A stretch of DNA of 27,503 nucleotides from JBAZJN01 sp041651295 (GCA_041651295.1 JBAZJN010000015.1:1-27503); one strand, 5' to 3'. Counted from the stretch's first letter, positions 1-7,143 are shown. The notes: generated from the letters alone by a model not told the origin. Translations and numbers: made by a program.

Positions 1-16
1 AATGCGTGTAAGACAT
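1..16 (-). CDS. Start of an unidentified gene running off the left edge
   Basis: On the minus strand an ATG at 16-14 is followed by codons reading M-S-Y-T-H before the window ends. A strong Shine-Dalgarno GGAGG lies at 29-25, seven to eight bases upstream, which is what supports this as a real start. No function can be given from five codons. It is divergent from the RNA gene at 167-506. Confidence 0.5.
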
Positions 17-131
17 TCTAAATCCTCCTTTTTTAATGGCTGGCTAATCACTACCATTTTACAAGGACAAGATTGGGATGTCTTTTTGAGTCTATTTGTA
101 AAGCTTCGAACTGGAACTTAACCAAAAACCA

Positions 132-160
132 TTGACAAAATGCTATATGTTTGCTATAAT
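132..160 (+). promoter_or_regulatory. Consensus sigma70 promoter of the 167-506 RNA
   Basis: TTGACA at 132-137, a 17-bp spacer and TATAAT at 155-160, with an extended -10 TG at 152-153. Transcription should start near 167. A perfect 8-bp dyad (GTTATCAA, AA, TTGATAAC; 167-184) lies at the start point and could be an operator or the first hairpin. The flanking bases AACCATTGACAAA and TTTGCTATAATG recur almost unchanged in the promoter at 6459-6487. Confidence 0.85.
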
Positions 161-166
161 GAAGAA

Positions 167-506
167 GTTATCAAAATTGATAACCGCGAGCTTGTTGAGT
201 TTAGACCACTATGTTATTCTCAACAAGCTCGCGCGCCTACGCGTAATGTCACCTATGTAATATGGCCACACTCGCAAATCAGCGCGCTGGCACTAAGTGC
301 CGTACCCTTCCAGAGGGTATCCCTGCAGCTAAGGGTCCGGGTAACGGATACCAGGAAAGTCAGACAGGGAAAGAGTAAGGAAGGGGTTTTGTACCCGTCC
401 GGCGCCAACTACCTCACCGCGCGTCGGCGGCATCAACCAGGTCCGTGTCCAGTCAGTTAGCTCGCAAGCATACCCGAGCGAAACTGCAGGGCACGGGCAT
501 TTTTTT
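167..506 (+). ncRNA. Candidate structured non-coding RNA, about 340 nt, family not recognised
   Basis: A GC-rich transcript bounded by a consensus promoter and an intrinsic terminator, with no convincing protein. The only long open frame (140-460) begins inside the promoter. Helices visible by eye are a perfect 15-bp stem CGCGAGCTTGTTGAG (185-199) with CTCAACAAGCTCGCG (219-233), GGCAC/GTGCC (289-293/297-301), and GGTATCC/GGATACC (316-322/346-352). TACCCT/AGGGTA (303-308/314-319) competes with the last helix. The 3' domain encloses GCTCG/CGAGC (460-464/475-479) within a 10-bp closing stem (441-450/489-498). A purine-rich single-stranded-looking stretch, with AGGAAAGTC near 353-361, lies in the middle. 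I find no conserved RNase P, tmRNA, SRP or 6S signature. It may be a divergent known RNA or a new family. Confidence 0.6.
441..506 (+). terminator. Intrinsic terminator of the 167-506 RNA
   Basis: The stem 441-450/489-498 (GTCCGTGTCC with GGGCACGGGC, two G-U pairs) encloses a smaller GCTCG/CGAGC hairpin. It is followed by an A and seven T (500-506), then ATT. Confidence 0.75.
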
Positions 507-594
507 ATTCAAGACAAGAATACTTTAAATAGGAACGACCGTACAGATACCAAGTATTAAAAAGTTATTTACGATAATGAAAATATATTCAGCT

Positions 595-622
595 TTTACC
601 TTGACCGACTCCGTGATATAAT
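595..622 (+). promoter_or_regulatory. Promoter of the rmuC operon giving a leaderless start
   Basis: TATAAT at 617-622 with TTTACC at 595-600 (16-bp spacer). The predicted start point falls on or next to the ATG at 629, and no Shine-Dalgarno sequence precedes that ATG, so the mRNA is probably leaderless. A TTGACC at 601-606 is too close (10 bp) to serve as the -35. Confidence 0.65.
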
Positions 623-628
623 AATTCT

Positions 629-1627
629 ATGATGACGTTATTGCCATATGTTTTGATGTTGATAGTTTTAATCGGTTTCGGGTTGATTGTCTTTTTTGTT
701 TTCCGAAAATTAAAAGAGATGGAAGATGCGCGCCACAATGACCAATCAATGCAAATGTTGAATCAAAATATGAATAGTATGTCGGAGCGAATTGATATAA
801 CCAACCAAGCGATAAGCCAGCGACTCGATAAGGCGGCTCAGGTAATTTCCGAAGTCACCAGAGAACTTGGAACGATGTCACAAATCGGTTCCCAACTTTC
901 AAATTTTCAGGAATTTTTAAAATCACCAAAACTTCGCGGCGGGCTGGGCGAACAGGGGCTGAAAGATATGCTGGCCCAAACATTTCCCCATGAGCTTTAC
1001 AAAATGCAGCATAAATTTAGAAACGGACAAACCGTTGACGCTGCAATTAAGATTGACGCCGGGATAATTCCGGTAGACGCCAAATTTCCTCTGGAAAATT
1101 TTAATCGAATTTTGAATGCCAAAACCGATGAGGAAGGGGCGGATGCCAGACGAAAGTTCCGGTCAGATTTTCGGGTCCATGTTAATGCTATCGCAAAAAA
1201 ATATATTGTTCCGGACGAGGGCACAGTTGATTTTGCCATGATGTATATCCCGTCCGAAACCGTCTACTACGAATTAATTTCCAATGAACAGGATTTGCAC
1301 GATTACGCCGTGCAGGCCAAAATCATCCCGACCTCGCCAAACACTTTTTTCTACTACCTGAGAACTATCATGTTGGGCTTGCAGGGAAAAAGAATATCGG
1401 AGATGTCGAAACAGATACTTGGGACTTTAAAAGTTATCCAAACCGAATCAAAAAAATTTGGCGATAATCTTGGAGTTTTAAATCGTCATGTAACCAATGC
1501 CAAGGGAGCAATGGAGAAAGTTGACGCTGATTTTATGCGCCTCTCAACCAAGATTGATCAAGTCGGGCAGCTAGAAGAAACTCAAGCAAAATTACTAGAA
1601 GATGACACAAATCAAGAAATTATTTAA
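629..1627 (+). CDS. rmuC: RmuC family DNA recombination protein
   Basis: A 332-aa RmuC-family protein. The family is described as a nuclease-fold protein limiting recombination at inverted repeats, though its biochemistry is poorly defined. Residues about 4-26 form an N-terminal membrane anchor, followed by a coiled-coil region (about 30-100). The conserved core carries LRGGLGEQGLKDML and the VDAKFPLENF segment with its VDAKFP signature, followed by a long helical C terminus. It is shorter than the E. coli protein (475 aa), mainly in the coiled coil and tail. The start is the first of two adjacent ATG codons, just after a TATAAT box and without a Shine-Dalgarno sequence. Its 3' end overlaps the downstream deacetylase by 26 bp, so the two are probably co-transcribed. 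Confidence 0.93.
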   Translation: MMTLLPYVLMLIVLIGFGLIVFFVFRKLKEMEDARHNDQSMQMLNQNMNSMSERIDITNQAISQRLDKAAQVISEVTRELGTMSQIGSQLSNFQEFLKSPKLRGGLGEQGLKDMLAQTFPHELYKMQHKFRNGQTVDAAIKIDAGIIPVDAKFPLENFNRILNAKTDEEGADARRKFRSDFRVHVNAIAKKYIVPDEGTVDFAMMYIPSETVYYELISNEQDLHDYAVQAKIIPTSPNTFFYYLRTIMLGLQGKRISEMSKQILGTLKVIQTESKKFGDNLGVLNRHVTNAKGAMEKVDADFMRLSTKIDQVGQLEETQAKLLEDDTNQEII

Positions 1628-2450
1628 GCGCAATCAAACTGCATTGCTATTATCAGGAGTGGTTATTCTTGCTTTGCTAATATTTATTCCGGCCAAGCTA
1701 AAGGATAGCGCCCCCGTAGTCAAAACCCAGGCGGTTCTTAGCACTTTAACCCTAACAACAATTCCTGATCAAAGAACCGACGTTGAAATCCCGATACTAA
1801 TGTATCACCACATTCGTGATTATAATAATCCAAGCGATCAAATTGGCAGCAATTTATCGGTTTCTTTATCAAACTTCCAGCAACAACTTGATTTTCTCAA
1901 ATCCAACGGATATATGACAATAACATTTTCCGATCTGAATTTATTCCCGCAAAAAGCTTTGCCGGATAAGCCAATAATACTTACTTTTGATGATGGGTAT
2001 GCTGATAATTACCAAGCTTTCACCAGTTTGAAAAAAAACGGGCAGTTGGGAGTCTTTTATATCATCTCCGGATATTTAGGTCGGGCGGAACACTTGACGG
2101 CTTCACAGATTAAGGAAATTTCCGACTCAGGCATGGAGATTGGATCTCACAGTCAGAGCCATCCAGACTTAACAGGATTAGACTCGACAAAATTAGCGCT
2201 AGAACTTACCAGTAGCAAATCCACACTGGAAGAAATTACCGGAAAACCAATTTCTAGTTTGTGCTATCCTGCAGGCAAATATAATCAGTTAGTCGCCACA
2301 GCTGTAGGTAATTCAAATTATTTGAGTGCAGTCACAACCAAGAGCGGCATCGCATCAACCAGATCGCCTAAATACGAATTATCTAGAGTTAGAATAAACC
2401 CAAACGACAGTCTGAAAATATTTGCTGCAAAAATTAGCCAAAATGATTAA
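1602..2450 (+). CDS. Membrane-anchored polysaccharide deacetylase (NodB homology, CE4)
   Basis: A 282-aa protein with a cytoplasmic KKLFKR stretch, one signal-anchor helix (about 14-30) and an exported catalytic domain. CE4 landmarks are PILMYHHI near residue 64, the metal/catalytic motif LTFDDGYAD near 128, the His motif in EIGSHSQSHPDL near 179, and CYPAGKYN, the equivalent of motif 3, near 225. Such enzymes remove N-acetyl groups from peptidoglycan or other cell-surface polysaccharides outside the membrane; the substrate cannot be told from sequence. The ATG lies inside the end of rmuC in another frame (26-bp overlap), and its own stop overlaps the start of the pseudouridine synthase gene. 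Translational coupling is likely. Confidence 0.9.
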   Translation: MTQIKKLFKRNQTALLLSGVVILALLIFIPAKLKDSAPVVKTQAVLSTLTLTTIPDQRTDVEIPILMYHHIRDYNNPSDQIGSNLSVSLSNFQQQLDFLKSNGYMTITFSDLNLFPQKALPDKPIILTFDDGYADNYQAFTSLKKNGQLGVFYIISGYLGRAEHLTASQIKEISDSGMEIGSHSQSHPDLTGLDSTKLALELTSSKSTLEEITGKPISSLCYPAGKYNQLVATAVGNSNYLSAVTTKSGIASTRSPKYELSRVRINPNDSLKIFAAKISQND

Positions 2451-3405
2451 AAAAATCACGATCGAAAACGAGCAGGCAAGGGAGAGGCTCGATGTTTTTA
2501 TTTGTAAAAAATATCCGGAAATAAGTCGCAACCAAATTCAAAAAGCAATCGATGACCAAAATATCAAAGTTAATGGCAATGTTGCAAAGCCAGGTTTAAA
2601 ATTAAAAACGGGGGATTCACTTGAGATTAATGAATTATTTATTTTAGAATTAGACAAATCAATCGAATTAATAGCAGAAAACATTCCTTTAAAAATTATT
2701 TATGAAGATGATAATTTGATTGCCGTCGATAAGCCGGCTGGTTTGGTTGTCCATCCTGCTCACGGGAATCTGACCGGAACGTTGGTTAATGCCTTAATTA
2801 GCCACGAACCGGGAATAACCCGTGTGGTCGATACTAATTCCAGTGGCAGTAATGTTAGACCGGGAATAGTCCACCGGCTTGACAAAGATACCTCGGGGAT
2901 AATTTTAGTAGCAAAAAACAAGAAAACACTTTCTTTTTTATCAACTCAATTACAGAGTAAAAAAATTATAAAGACCTATCTGGCTCTGGTTTACGGCAAT
3001 ACAGAAAATGTCGGGTCAATAGAGGGCTACATTGGCAGAGATAAAAATAATCGCAAGAGAATGGCTGAGACAGATAGCCAGCACGGTAAATTAGCATTAA
3101 CAAATTTCAAGACGATAAAACGTTATAAATTCACAAATCGGGATTTATCGCTTTTGGAAATTAACATCCCGACCGGCAGGACTCATCAAATACGGCTACA
3201 GATGAAAAGTATAGGATTTCCAATTATCGGCGATCAGACATATTATACAAAAGAAAGTAAAAATCTTTCATCCTTATTGCACGCTATAAGACAAATGCTT
3301 CATGCTTGGAAAATTGAATTTTATTTACCAGAATCTGGTGACAGAATAAAGTTGCAATCCGATACTCCGGATGATATGAGCCAAGTTTTGAATACACTGT
3401 CATAA
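2443..3405 (+). CDS. rluD: RluD-type 23S rRNA pseudouridine synthase
   Basis: A 320-aa RsuA/RluA-family enzyme that isomerises uridines in large-subunit rRNA. An N-terminal S4 RNA-binding domain (ERLDVFICKKYPEISRNQIQKAI) precedes the catalytic domain. That domain has DDNLIAVDKPAGLVVHP, the catalytic-Asp motif HRLDKDTSGIILVAK and the C-terminal GRTHQIRLQM motif. This is the RluD/RluC layout; the exact target uridines are not determined by the sequence. I chose the ATG at 2443 rather than an upstream TTG at 2422, because it begins the S4 domain directly and overlaps the deacetylase stop by only 8 bp. It is the last gene of the rmuC run; no clear terminator follows. Confidence 0.92.
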   Translation: MIKKITIENEQARERLDVFICKKYPEISRNQIQKAIDDQNIKVNGNVAKPGLKLKTGDSLEINELFILELDKSIELIAENIPLKIIYEDDNLIAVDKPAGLVVHPAHGNLTGTLVNALISHEPGITRVVDTNSSGSNVRPGIVHRLDKDTSGIILVAKNKKTLSFLSTQLQSKKIIKTYLALVYGNTENVGSIEGYIGRDKNNRKRMAETDSQHGKLALTNFKTIKRYKFTNRDLSLLEINIPTGRTHQIRLQMKSIGFPIIGDQTYYTKESKNLSSLLHAIRQMLHAWKIEFYLPESGDRIKLQSDTPDDMSQVLNTLS

Positions 3406-3431
3406 TATGTATGACTTTGTAATATTTGGAT

Positions 3432-3470
3432 TTGACATCGCGAAAAAATATATGCTAGGTTAAGCATATA
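3432..3470 (+). promoter_or_regulatory. Promoter with overlapping dyad operator of the RHH-nucleotidyltransferase gene
   Basis: TTGACA at 3432-3437 and an extended -10 (TGC then TAGGTT, 3456-3461) with an 18-bp spacer. A perfect 7-bp inverted repeat, TATATGC (3449-3455) and GCATATA (3464-3470), brackets the -10 element and ends one base before the ATG. Ribbon-helix-helix proteins typically bind short dyads like this. As the gene starts with such a domain, autorepression is the simplest reading. Confidence 0.65.
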
Positions 3471-3471
3471 C

Positions 3472-4089
3472 ATGGAACGCGAAAGAATCACTATCTCAAT
3501 AAAAAAAGATTTACTGTCAAAAATCGATTCCCGTATTGACGGTCTTAGAATGAGAAACCGATCTCATGCAATAGAAATTATCATTTCGGAATCTTTTGGT
3601 ATTGGACAAATTGATACTGCCGTTATTATGGCCGGTGGAAAAGGTGCGCTAAAACTGATACCGATTATTGAGGATTCTCTTCAAAAATTATCCGGACTTG
3701 GAATTCGCAAAGTATATATTGCCGTCGGCTATCTGGGAAACAAAATTAAACAAAACCTCTCAGGAAATCATAATGTTGAAATTGAATATATTGAAGGCGG
3801 GGAGGGAACAGCAGGATCATTAAATTTAATAAAAAAACAGGTTAAAAAAACCTTCATAATTATTAACACCGATCAGGCATTCGATTTTGAATTAAAAAAG
3901 ATTGTAGATTTTCATAACAAACATTTACCGGCGTTAACCTTAGCTTCAACAAACCAGAGCATGAAGGGAATCTATATAGCCGAAACTGAAATTTTCGATT
4001 TTATTGAAGATGGCTTTTCAATGCTTGAAGAAGATATCTTTCCAAAATTATTGGAGAAAAACAAATTATTGATATATCCAATATTGTGA
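3472..4089 (+). CDS. Ribbon-helix-helix domain fused to a degenerate sugar nucleotidyltransferase
   Basis: A 205-aa two-domain protein. Residues about 1-44 look like a CopG/Arc-type ribbon-helix-helix DNA-binding domain (RITISIKKDLLSKID, then a helix with RNRSHAIEIIISESFG). Residues about 50-205 match the NTP_transferase fold: AVIMAGGKG, the LGIRKVYIAVGYLGNKI segment, IEYIEGGEGTAGSLNLI, and IINTDQAFDFE where the metal-binding Asp is expected. The loop after AGGKG, which normally reads TRLxPLT...PKPL and binds nucleotide phosphates and sugar-phosphate, is largely missing (ALKLIPI). Catalysis is therefore doubtful. The domain might instead sense a nucleotide-sugar and control DNA binding, which is inference. 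It is a single gene between rluD and secD with its own promoter and dyad. Confidence 0.75.
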   Translation: MERERITISIKKDLLSKIDSRIDGLRMRNRSHAIEIIISESFGIGQIDTAVIMAGGKGALKLIPIIEDSLQKLSGLGIRKVYIAVGYLGNKIKQNLSGNHNVEIEYIEGGEGTAGSLNLIKKQVKKTFIIINTDQAFDFELKKIVDFHNKHLPALTLASTNQSMKGIYIAETEIFDFIEDGFSMLEEDIFPKLLEKNKLLIYPIL

Positions 4090-4118
4090 TTGACTTCTTT
4101 CTAAATCTCATTTAAAAT
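4090..4118 (+). promoter_or_regulatory. Promoter of secD-secF
   Basis: TTGACT at 4090-4095, a 17-bp spacer and TAAAAT at 4113-4118. The expected start is near 4125, giving an untranslated leader of only about 8 nt without a Shine-Dalgarno sequence. Confidence 0.75.
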
Positions 4119-4132
4119 AGGTTTTAGACAAT

Positions 4133-5428
4133 ATGAGAAGAAATTGGTATATTTTTGGACTGATTATAATTGTTTTGACCCTTTCGGTTCTAGCTGATAT
4201 TCCCAAAGGGCCAAAATTTTTTGGTAAAGAAATTAAAACTCATTTGGGACTCGATTTGCAAGGCGGAACTGAAATTATTTACCAAGCTGATCTATCAAAA
4301 TCAAACGATAAATCCAAAGACCTAAACAATCTGATGAACATATTCCGCCAACGCGTAGATAGCCTTGGCGTGGCAGAACCAACCATCCAACAGCAGGGGA
4401 GTGATCAGGTTTTGATCCAATTACCGGGCGTCAAAGACATTGACCAAGCAATCGCTGCTATCGGTCAAACCTACGAATTAGTCTTTATGGCAGAGGCCGC
4501 TGATGCTACAACCGGGCTTGCCCTAAACGATTATTATCAACCTGATTACACCCTTCCTGGCTATTGGACTCCTTCAGACCTAACCGGAAGCGACTTGATC
4601 GGATCAGATGTAACATATAACACTCAAAACCAAGGAACTGGCCAAAGCGAACCGGTCGTTACGCTAACTTTTAATAACGCCGGGAAAGAAAAATTCGCAA
4701 AACTAACCAAAGAAAATTTGAATAAACAAATGGCGATAGTTTTAGACAGGCGTATCGTTTCCGCACCAACTGTACAAGCTGAAATTACAGACGGCAAAGC
4801 TATCATAACCGGTCAAAAGGACATTAAGGAAGCTAAAAAACTATCAGACCGGCTCAACGAAGGTGTCTTGCCGATCCCAGCTAAAGTAATAGCTCAACAA
4901 AATATCGGCGCAACACTTGGGGCCGACTCAATCAAAAAGAGCCTGACTGCCGGTGTTATCGGCCTGCTTATTATTGCGCTATTTATGCTGATCCACTACA
5001 AAGTCCCGGGAGCCGTGGCCGTAGTCGCTCTTGTAATTTATTCTCTCATCTCTCTTGCAGTCTTTAAAGTCGTGCCGGTAACAATGACTTTAGCCGGTAT
5101 TGCCGGTTTTATCTTGTCAATCGGTATGGCTGTCGATGCCAATATTCTTATCTTTGAAAGAACGAGGGAGGAATTAAGAAATGGTAAAGATATTGTTGCG
5201 GCAATTGAAGAGGGATTTAGGCGGGCATGGAGTAGTATTAGGGACTCTAACTTTTCAACCATCATTACCTGCATTATTCTGTTCTATTTCGGAAGCGGGA
5301 TAATCAAGGGGTTTGCTTTAACCCTGGCCCTGGGTGTAATAATTTCAATGTTTACCGCCATAACCGCTAGCCGGAACTTCCTGGTCTTACTCTCAAAAAC
5401 TAAGTTTAAGAGGTTCTTAAATGTTTAG
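4133..5428 (+). CDS. secD: Protein translocase subunit SecD
   Basis: A 431-aa SecD, an RND-fold partner of SecYEG that uses the proton gradient to help pull exported proteins across the membrane. The N-terminal helix (about 5-22) is followed by the HLGLDLQGGTEI signature and the extracytoplasmic P1 domain. The C-terminal half has five membrane helices starting near residue 270, including SIGMAVDANILIFERTREE, the conserved RND helix-4 motif. P1 is shorter than in E. coli SecD (615 aa), as is usual in small genomes. The start follows a near-consensus promoter by about 14 bases. The end overlaps secF by 8 bp, so the two should be translationally coupled. Confidence 0.95.
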   Translation: MRRNWYIFGLIIIVLTLSVLADIPKGPKFFGKEIKTHLGLDLQGGTEIIYQADLSKSNDKSKDLNNLMNIFRQRVDSLGVAEPTIQQQGSDQVLIQLPGVKDIDQAIAAIGQTYELVFMAEAADATTGLALNDYYQPDYTLPGYWTPSDLTGSDLIGSDVTYNTQNQGTGQSEPVVTLTFNNAGKEKFAKLTKENLNKQMAIVLDRRIVSAPTVQAEITDGKAIITGQKDIKEAKKLSDRLNEGVLPIPAKVIAQQNIGATLGADSIKKSLTAGVIGLLIIALFMLIHYKVPGAVAVVALVIYSLISLAVFKVVPVTMTLAGIAGFILSIGMAVDANILIFERTREELRNGKDIVAAIEEGFRRAWSSIRDSNFSTIITCIILFYFGSGIIKGFALTLALGVIISMFTAITASRNFLVLLSKTKFKRFLNV

Positions 5429-6323
5429 CCTAGTCAAAAATCGCTTATATTTCTATATTTTTTCCTCCCTGCTAATAATCCTTAGCCTAATTTCAATTTT
5501 TGTTTGGAAGTTAAATTTAGGCATCGATTTTACCGGCGGTACAATTTTGGAAATAAGTTCCCAGGGAATTACCGACAAAATTGACAAAGTTAAAACGGCA
5601 GGGGATAGCGCCGGAATAAAACTTGAGTCTATAAGCACGTCAGGTAACGACAAATTAATTATTCGCACCCATAATATTTCCACCGACGAACATAGCAAAT
5701 TATTAAGTTCAATTAAAAGCGAAGTTGCTGGAGATATTGTTGAAACCTCTTATCAAACAATCGGCCCGGCTGTAAGCCGTGATATTACGAACAAGGCCAT
5801 TTGGGCAGTTGTTGTTGCATCATTGGCGATCATCCTCTACATTGCTTATGCCTTTAGAAAAGTGCCCAAACCGCACAGTTCATGGCTTTTCGGCATTACC
5901 GCTGTGACCGCCTTATTGCACGACCTAATTATCACAACAGGTTTTGTCTCCGTCGTCGGACACTTCTATGGTTTTATGCAGGTTGATGCCTTATTCATCA
6001 CTGCACTTCTAACCATTATGGGTTTTTCCGTTCATGATACTATTGTCGTCTTCGACCGCTTGAGGGAAAACATGATTAAAAACCCCGGCGCCAGCTTGGA
6101 AAGTCTGGCCAATGATAGCATCTTGCAAACCATATCCAGATCAATAAATACTTCACTGACAACAATCTTTGTCCTGACTGCACTTTATTTGCTGGGTGGC
6201 CAGTCAATCAGCCATTTTGTGCTAACACTAATCGCCGGTATCACATTCGGAACTTATTCATCAATTTTCATCGCCACCATGCTTTTGGTCAGTTGGGGCA
6301 AGAGACGAGAAACAACAGAGTAG
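5421..6323 (+). CDS. secF: Protein translocase subunit SecF
   Basis: A 300-aa SecF, the second half of the SecDF export motor. An N-terminal helix (about 9-30) leads to the signature LGIDFTGGTILEIS, a small extracytoplasmic domain, and five membrane helices. One of these carries GFSVHDTIVVFDRLREN, equivalent to the SecD helix-4 motif. Length is normal for the family. The ATG lies inside the end of secD, and the gene is closed by an intrinsic terminator 20 bases after the stop. Confidence 0.95.
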   Translation: MFSLVKNRLYFYIFSSLLIILSLISIFVWKLNLGIDFTGGTILEISSQGITDKIDKVKTAGDSAGIKLESISTSGNDKLIIRTHNISTDEHSKLLSSIKSEVAGDIVETSYQTIGPAVSRDITNKAIWAVVVASLAIILYIAYAFRKVPKPHSSWLFGITAVTALLHDLIITTGFVSVVGHFYGFMQVDALFITALLTIMGFSVHDTIVVFDRLRENMIKNPGASLESLANDSILQTISRSINTSLTTIFVLTALYLLGGQSISHFVLTLIAGITFGTYSSIFIATMLLVSWGKRRETTE

Positions 6324-6342
6324 GAATCATAGCGGGGGAGAG

Positions 6343-6375
6343 GGCAGTTTGAAAAAACTGTCTTTTTTATTTTTG
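6343..6375 (+). terminator. Intrinsic terminator after secF
   Basis: GGCAGTTT (6343-6350), a GAAA loop and AAACTGTC (6355-6362) form an 8-bp stem with one G-U pair. It is followed by TTTTTTATTTTTG. Confidence 0.85.
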
Positions 6376-6458
6376 TCTGATTAGATCTTTTCCAATAATA
6401 GCTTAACAATAAAAATATTCTGAAAAATAAAAGGTGCAAATAAAAATACGAAAAACCA

Positions 6459-6487
6459 TTGACAAATTAAATAATATTTGCTATAAT
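6459..6487 (+). promoter_or_regulatory. Consensus sigma70 promoter of the 6494-6602 RNA
   Basis: TTGACA at 6459-6464, a 17-bp spacer and TATAAT at 6482-6487 with an extended TG. The flanks (AACCATTGACAAA and TTTGCTATAATG) match those of the promoter at 132-160, suggesting the two units share a control region by descent or strong selection. Confidence 0.85.
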
Positions 6488-6493
6488 GTATTT

Positions 6494-6602
6494 GTTGAAG
6501 TGATCTCACGGTCAACGGCTCGGCACACACCCGGTGCAGCCAAGTCAAGATCATTTCAGCGAGCCACCAGCCGCTGGACACCGAACCACGGCTGGTTTTT
6601 TT
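6494..6602 (+). ncRNA. Candidate small structured RNA, about 109 nt, upstream of the dif-like site
   Basis: A GC-rich transcript with its own promoter and terminator and no credible ORF. TGAAGTGATCT (6496-6506) pairs with AGATCATTTCA (6548-6558) over 11 bp with one G-U pair. Inside, GGCT/AGCC (6517-6520/6538-6541) and GCAC/GTGC (6523-6526/6534-6537) form a hairpin with a 7-nt loop. The 3' hairpin CCAGCCG/CGGCTGG (6567-6573/6589-6595) is the terminator. CAGCG/CGCTG (6557-6561/6572-6576) offers an alternative pairing that would disrupt both main stem and terminator. No coding gene follows in the same direction, so an independent small RNA is more likely than a riboswitch. Family not recognised. 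Confidence 0.6.
6567..6602 (+). terminator. Intrinsic terminator of the small RNA
   Basis: CCAGCCG (6567-6573) and CGGCTGG (6589-6595) form a 7-bp GC-rich stem followed directly by seven T (6596-6602) and ATT. Confidence 0.8.
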
Positions 6603-6842
6603 ATTAAAAATCAAATTATACATTACTGGACTATATATTTTAAAATAGTCGGCCAATTTATCAGCTAAACAATATTCTTTCAAACTGGGGCATTCTGAGG
6701 CCTTTTAGCCTCAAAATAGAGTGTCAGAACCCATCGAATGTCGACCCTGGAGCTTGAAAAGAAGAGTTACCAAGAGATGATACTGATAGGAGCATGACAG
6801 AAATTGATAAACTAATTTAAACATAGTTTAGATATAGGTTGT

Positions 6843-6870
6843 ATGTCGCATAATGTATCTTATGCGACAT
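6843..6870. other. dif: dif-like XerC/XerD recombination site
   Basis: A 28-bp site made of ATGTCGCATAA, a 6-bp centre TGTATC, and TTATGCGACAT. The 11-6-11 geometry is exactly that of dif. The inner arm sequences GCATAA and TTATG and the centre TGTAT match E. coli dif (20 of 28 positions by eye). The arms are perfectly symmetrical, unlike most dif sites. The position supports the call: all gene bodies from 629 to 6323 are plus and all from 7144 to 24983 are minus, so orientation switches here as at a replication terminus. dif is where chromosome dimers are resolved with help from FtsK. A Xer-dependent integration site of a mobile element is the alternative. Confidence 0.75.
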
Positions 6871-7051
6871 TTATATAATCTATATAATCTTTGGAACTCA
6901 TGTGTTACCTCGAGCACGATTCGCGCTCAAATAACGTTTTGAATCCACACCCCAAAACTTCCGAAAATGATGCCTGTTATTTCGTCGGTTTATCTTTCCA
7001 ATTATTTTTCGAGATATCTCATCTCGCCTGGAATATTTTTTTCCAGAATAA

Positions 7052-7114
7052 ACAAAAAAATAAAACGCAAAATAAACCGCAGTCCCCTATTAATAAATAA
7101 AAAAAATTGCGTTT
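7052..7114 (-). terminator. Possible terminator of the long minus-strand gene set
   Basis: On the minus strand AAACGCAA (7114-7107) can pair with TTGCGTTT (7070-7063) across a long AT-rich loop, followed by TATTTTTTTG. The loop of about 36 nt makes this a weak call. Confidence 0.35.
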
Positions 7115-7143
7115 AAGGCAAAAAACAACTTTTAGGTAGAAAA

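Larger units (their letters stand above)
6603..7143. other. Non-coding convergence region holding the dif-like site
   Basis: About 540 bases between the last plus-strand unit and the end of the minus-strand block. It holds a small hairpin TGAGGC/GCCTCA near 6697-6714, the dif-like dyad at 6843-6870, and AT-rich sequence with a possible minus-strand terminator near 7052-7114. A TTG-started open frame of 69 codons (6891-7100) has no Shine-Dalgarno sequence, a Lys/Asn/Gln-rich tail and no recognisable domain; I do not call it a gene. Confidence 0.6.

Noticed and set aside
140..460. 106-codon open frame over the first RNA gene
   Set aside because: It starts inside the promoter, between the -35 and -10 boxes, has no ribosome site, and its peptide shows no fold or domain.
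167..506. RNase P RNA, tmRNA, SRP or 6S identity for the RNA
   Set aside because: AGGAAAGTC recalls RNase P, but the second conserved strand of its core is absent. There is no tRNA-like end or tag frame for tmRNA and no GGAAGCAG motif for SRP.
6738..6797. 19-codon ORF (MSTLELEKKSYQEMILIGA)
   Set aside because: No Shine-Dalgarno sequence or promoter, and nothing recognisable; chance frames of this size are common.
6891..7100. 69-codon ORF before the ATPase gene end
   Set aside because: TTG start, no ribosome site, low-complexity tail, on the strand opposite the local gene block.
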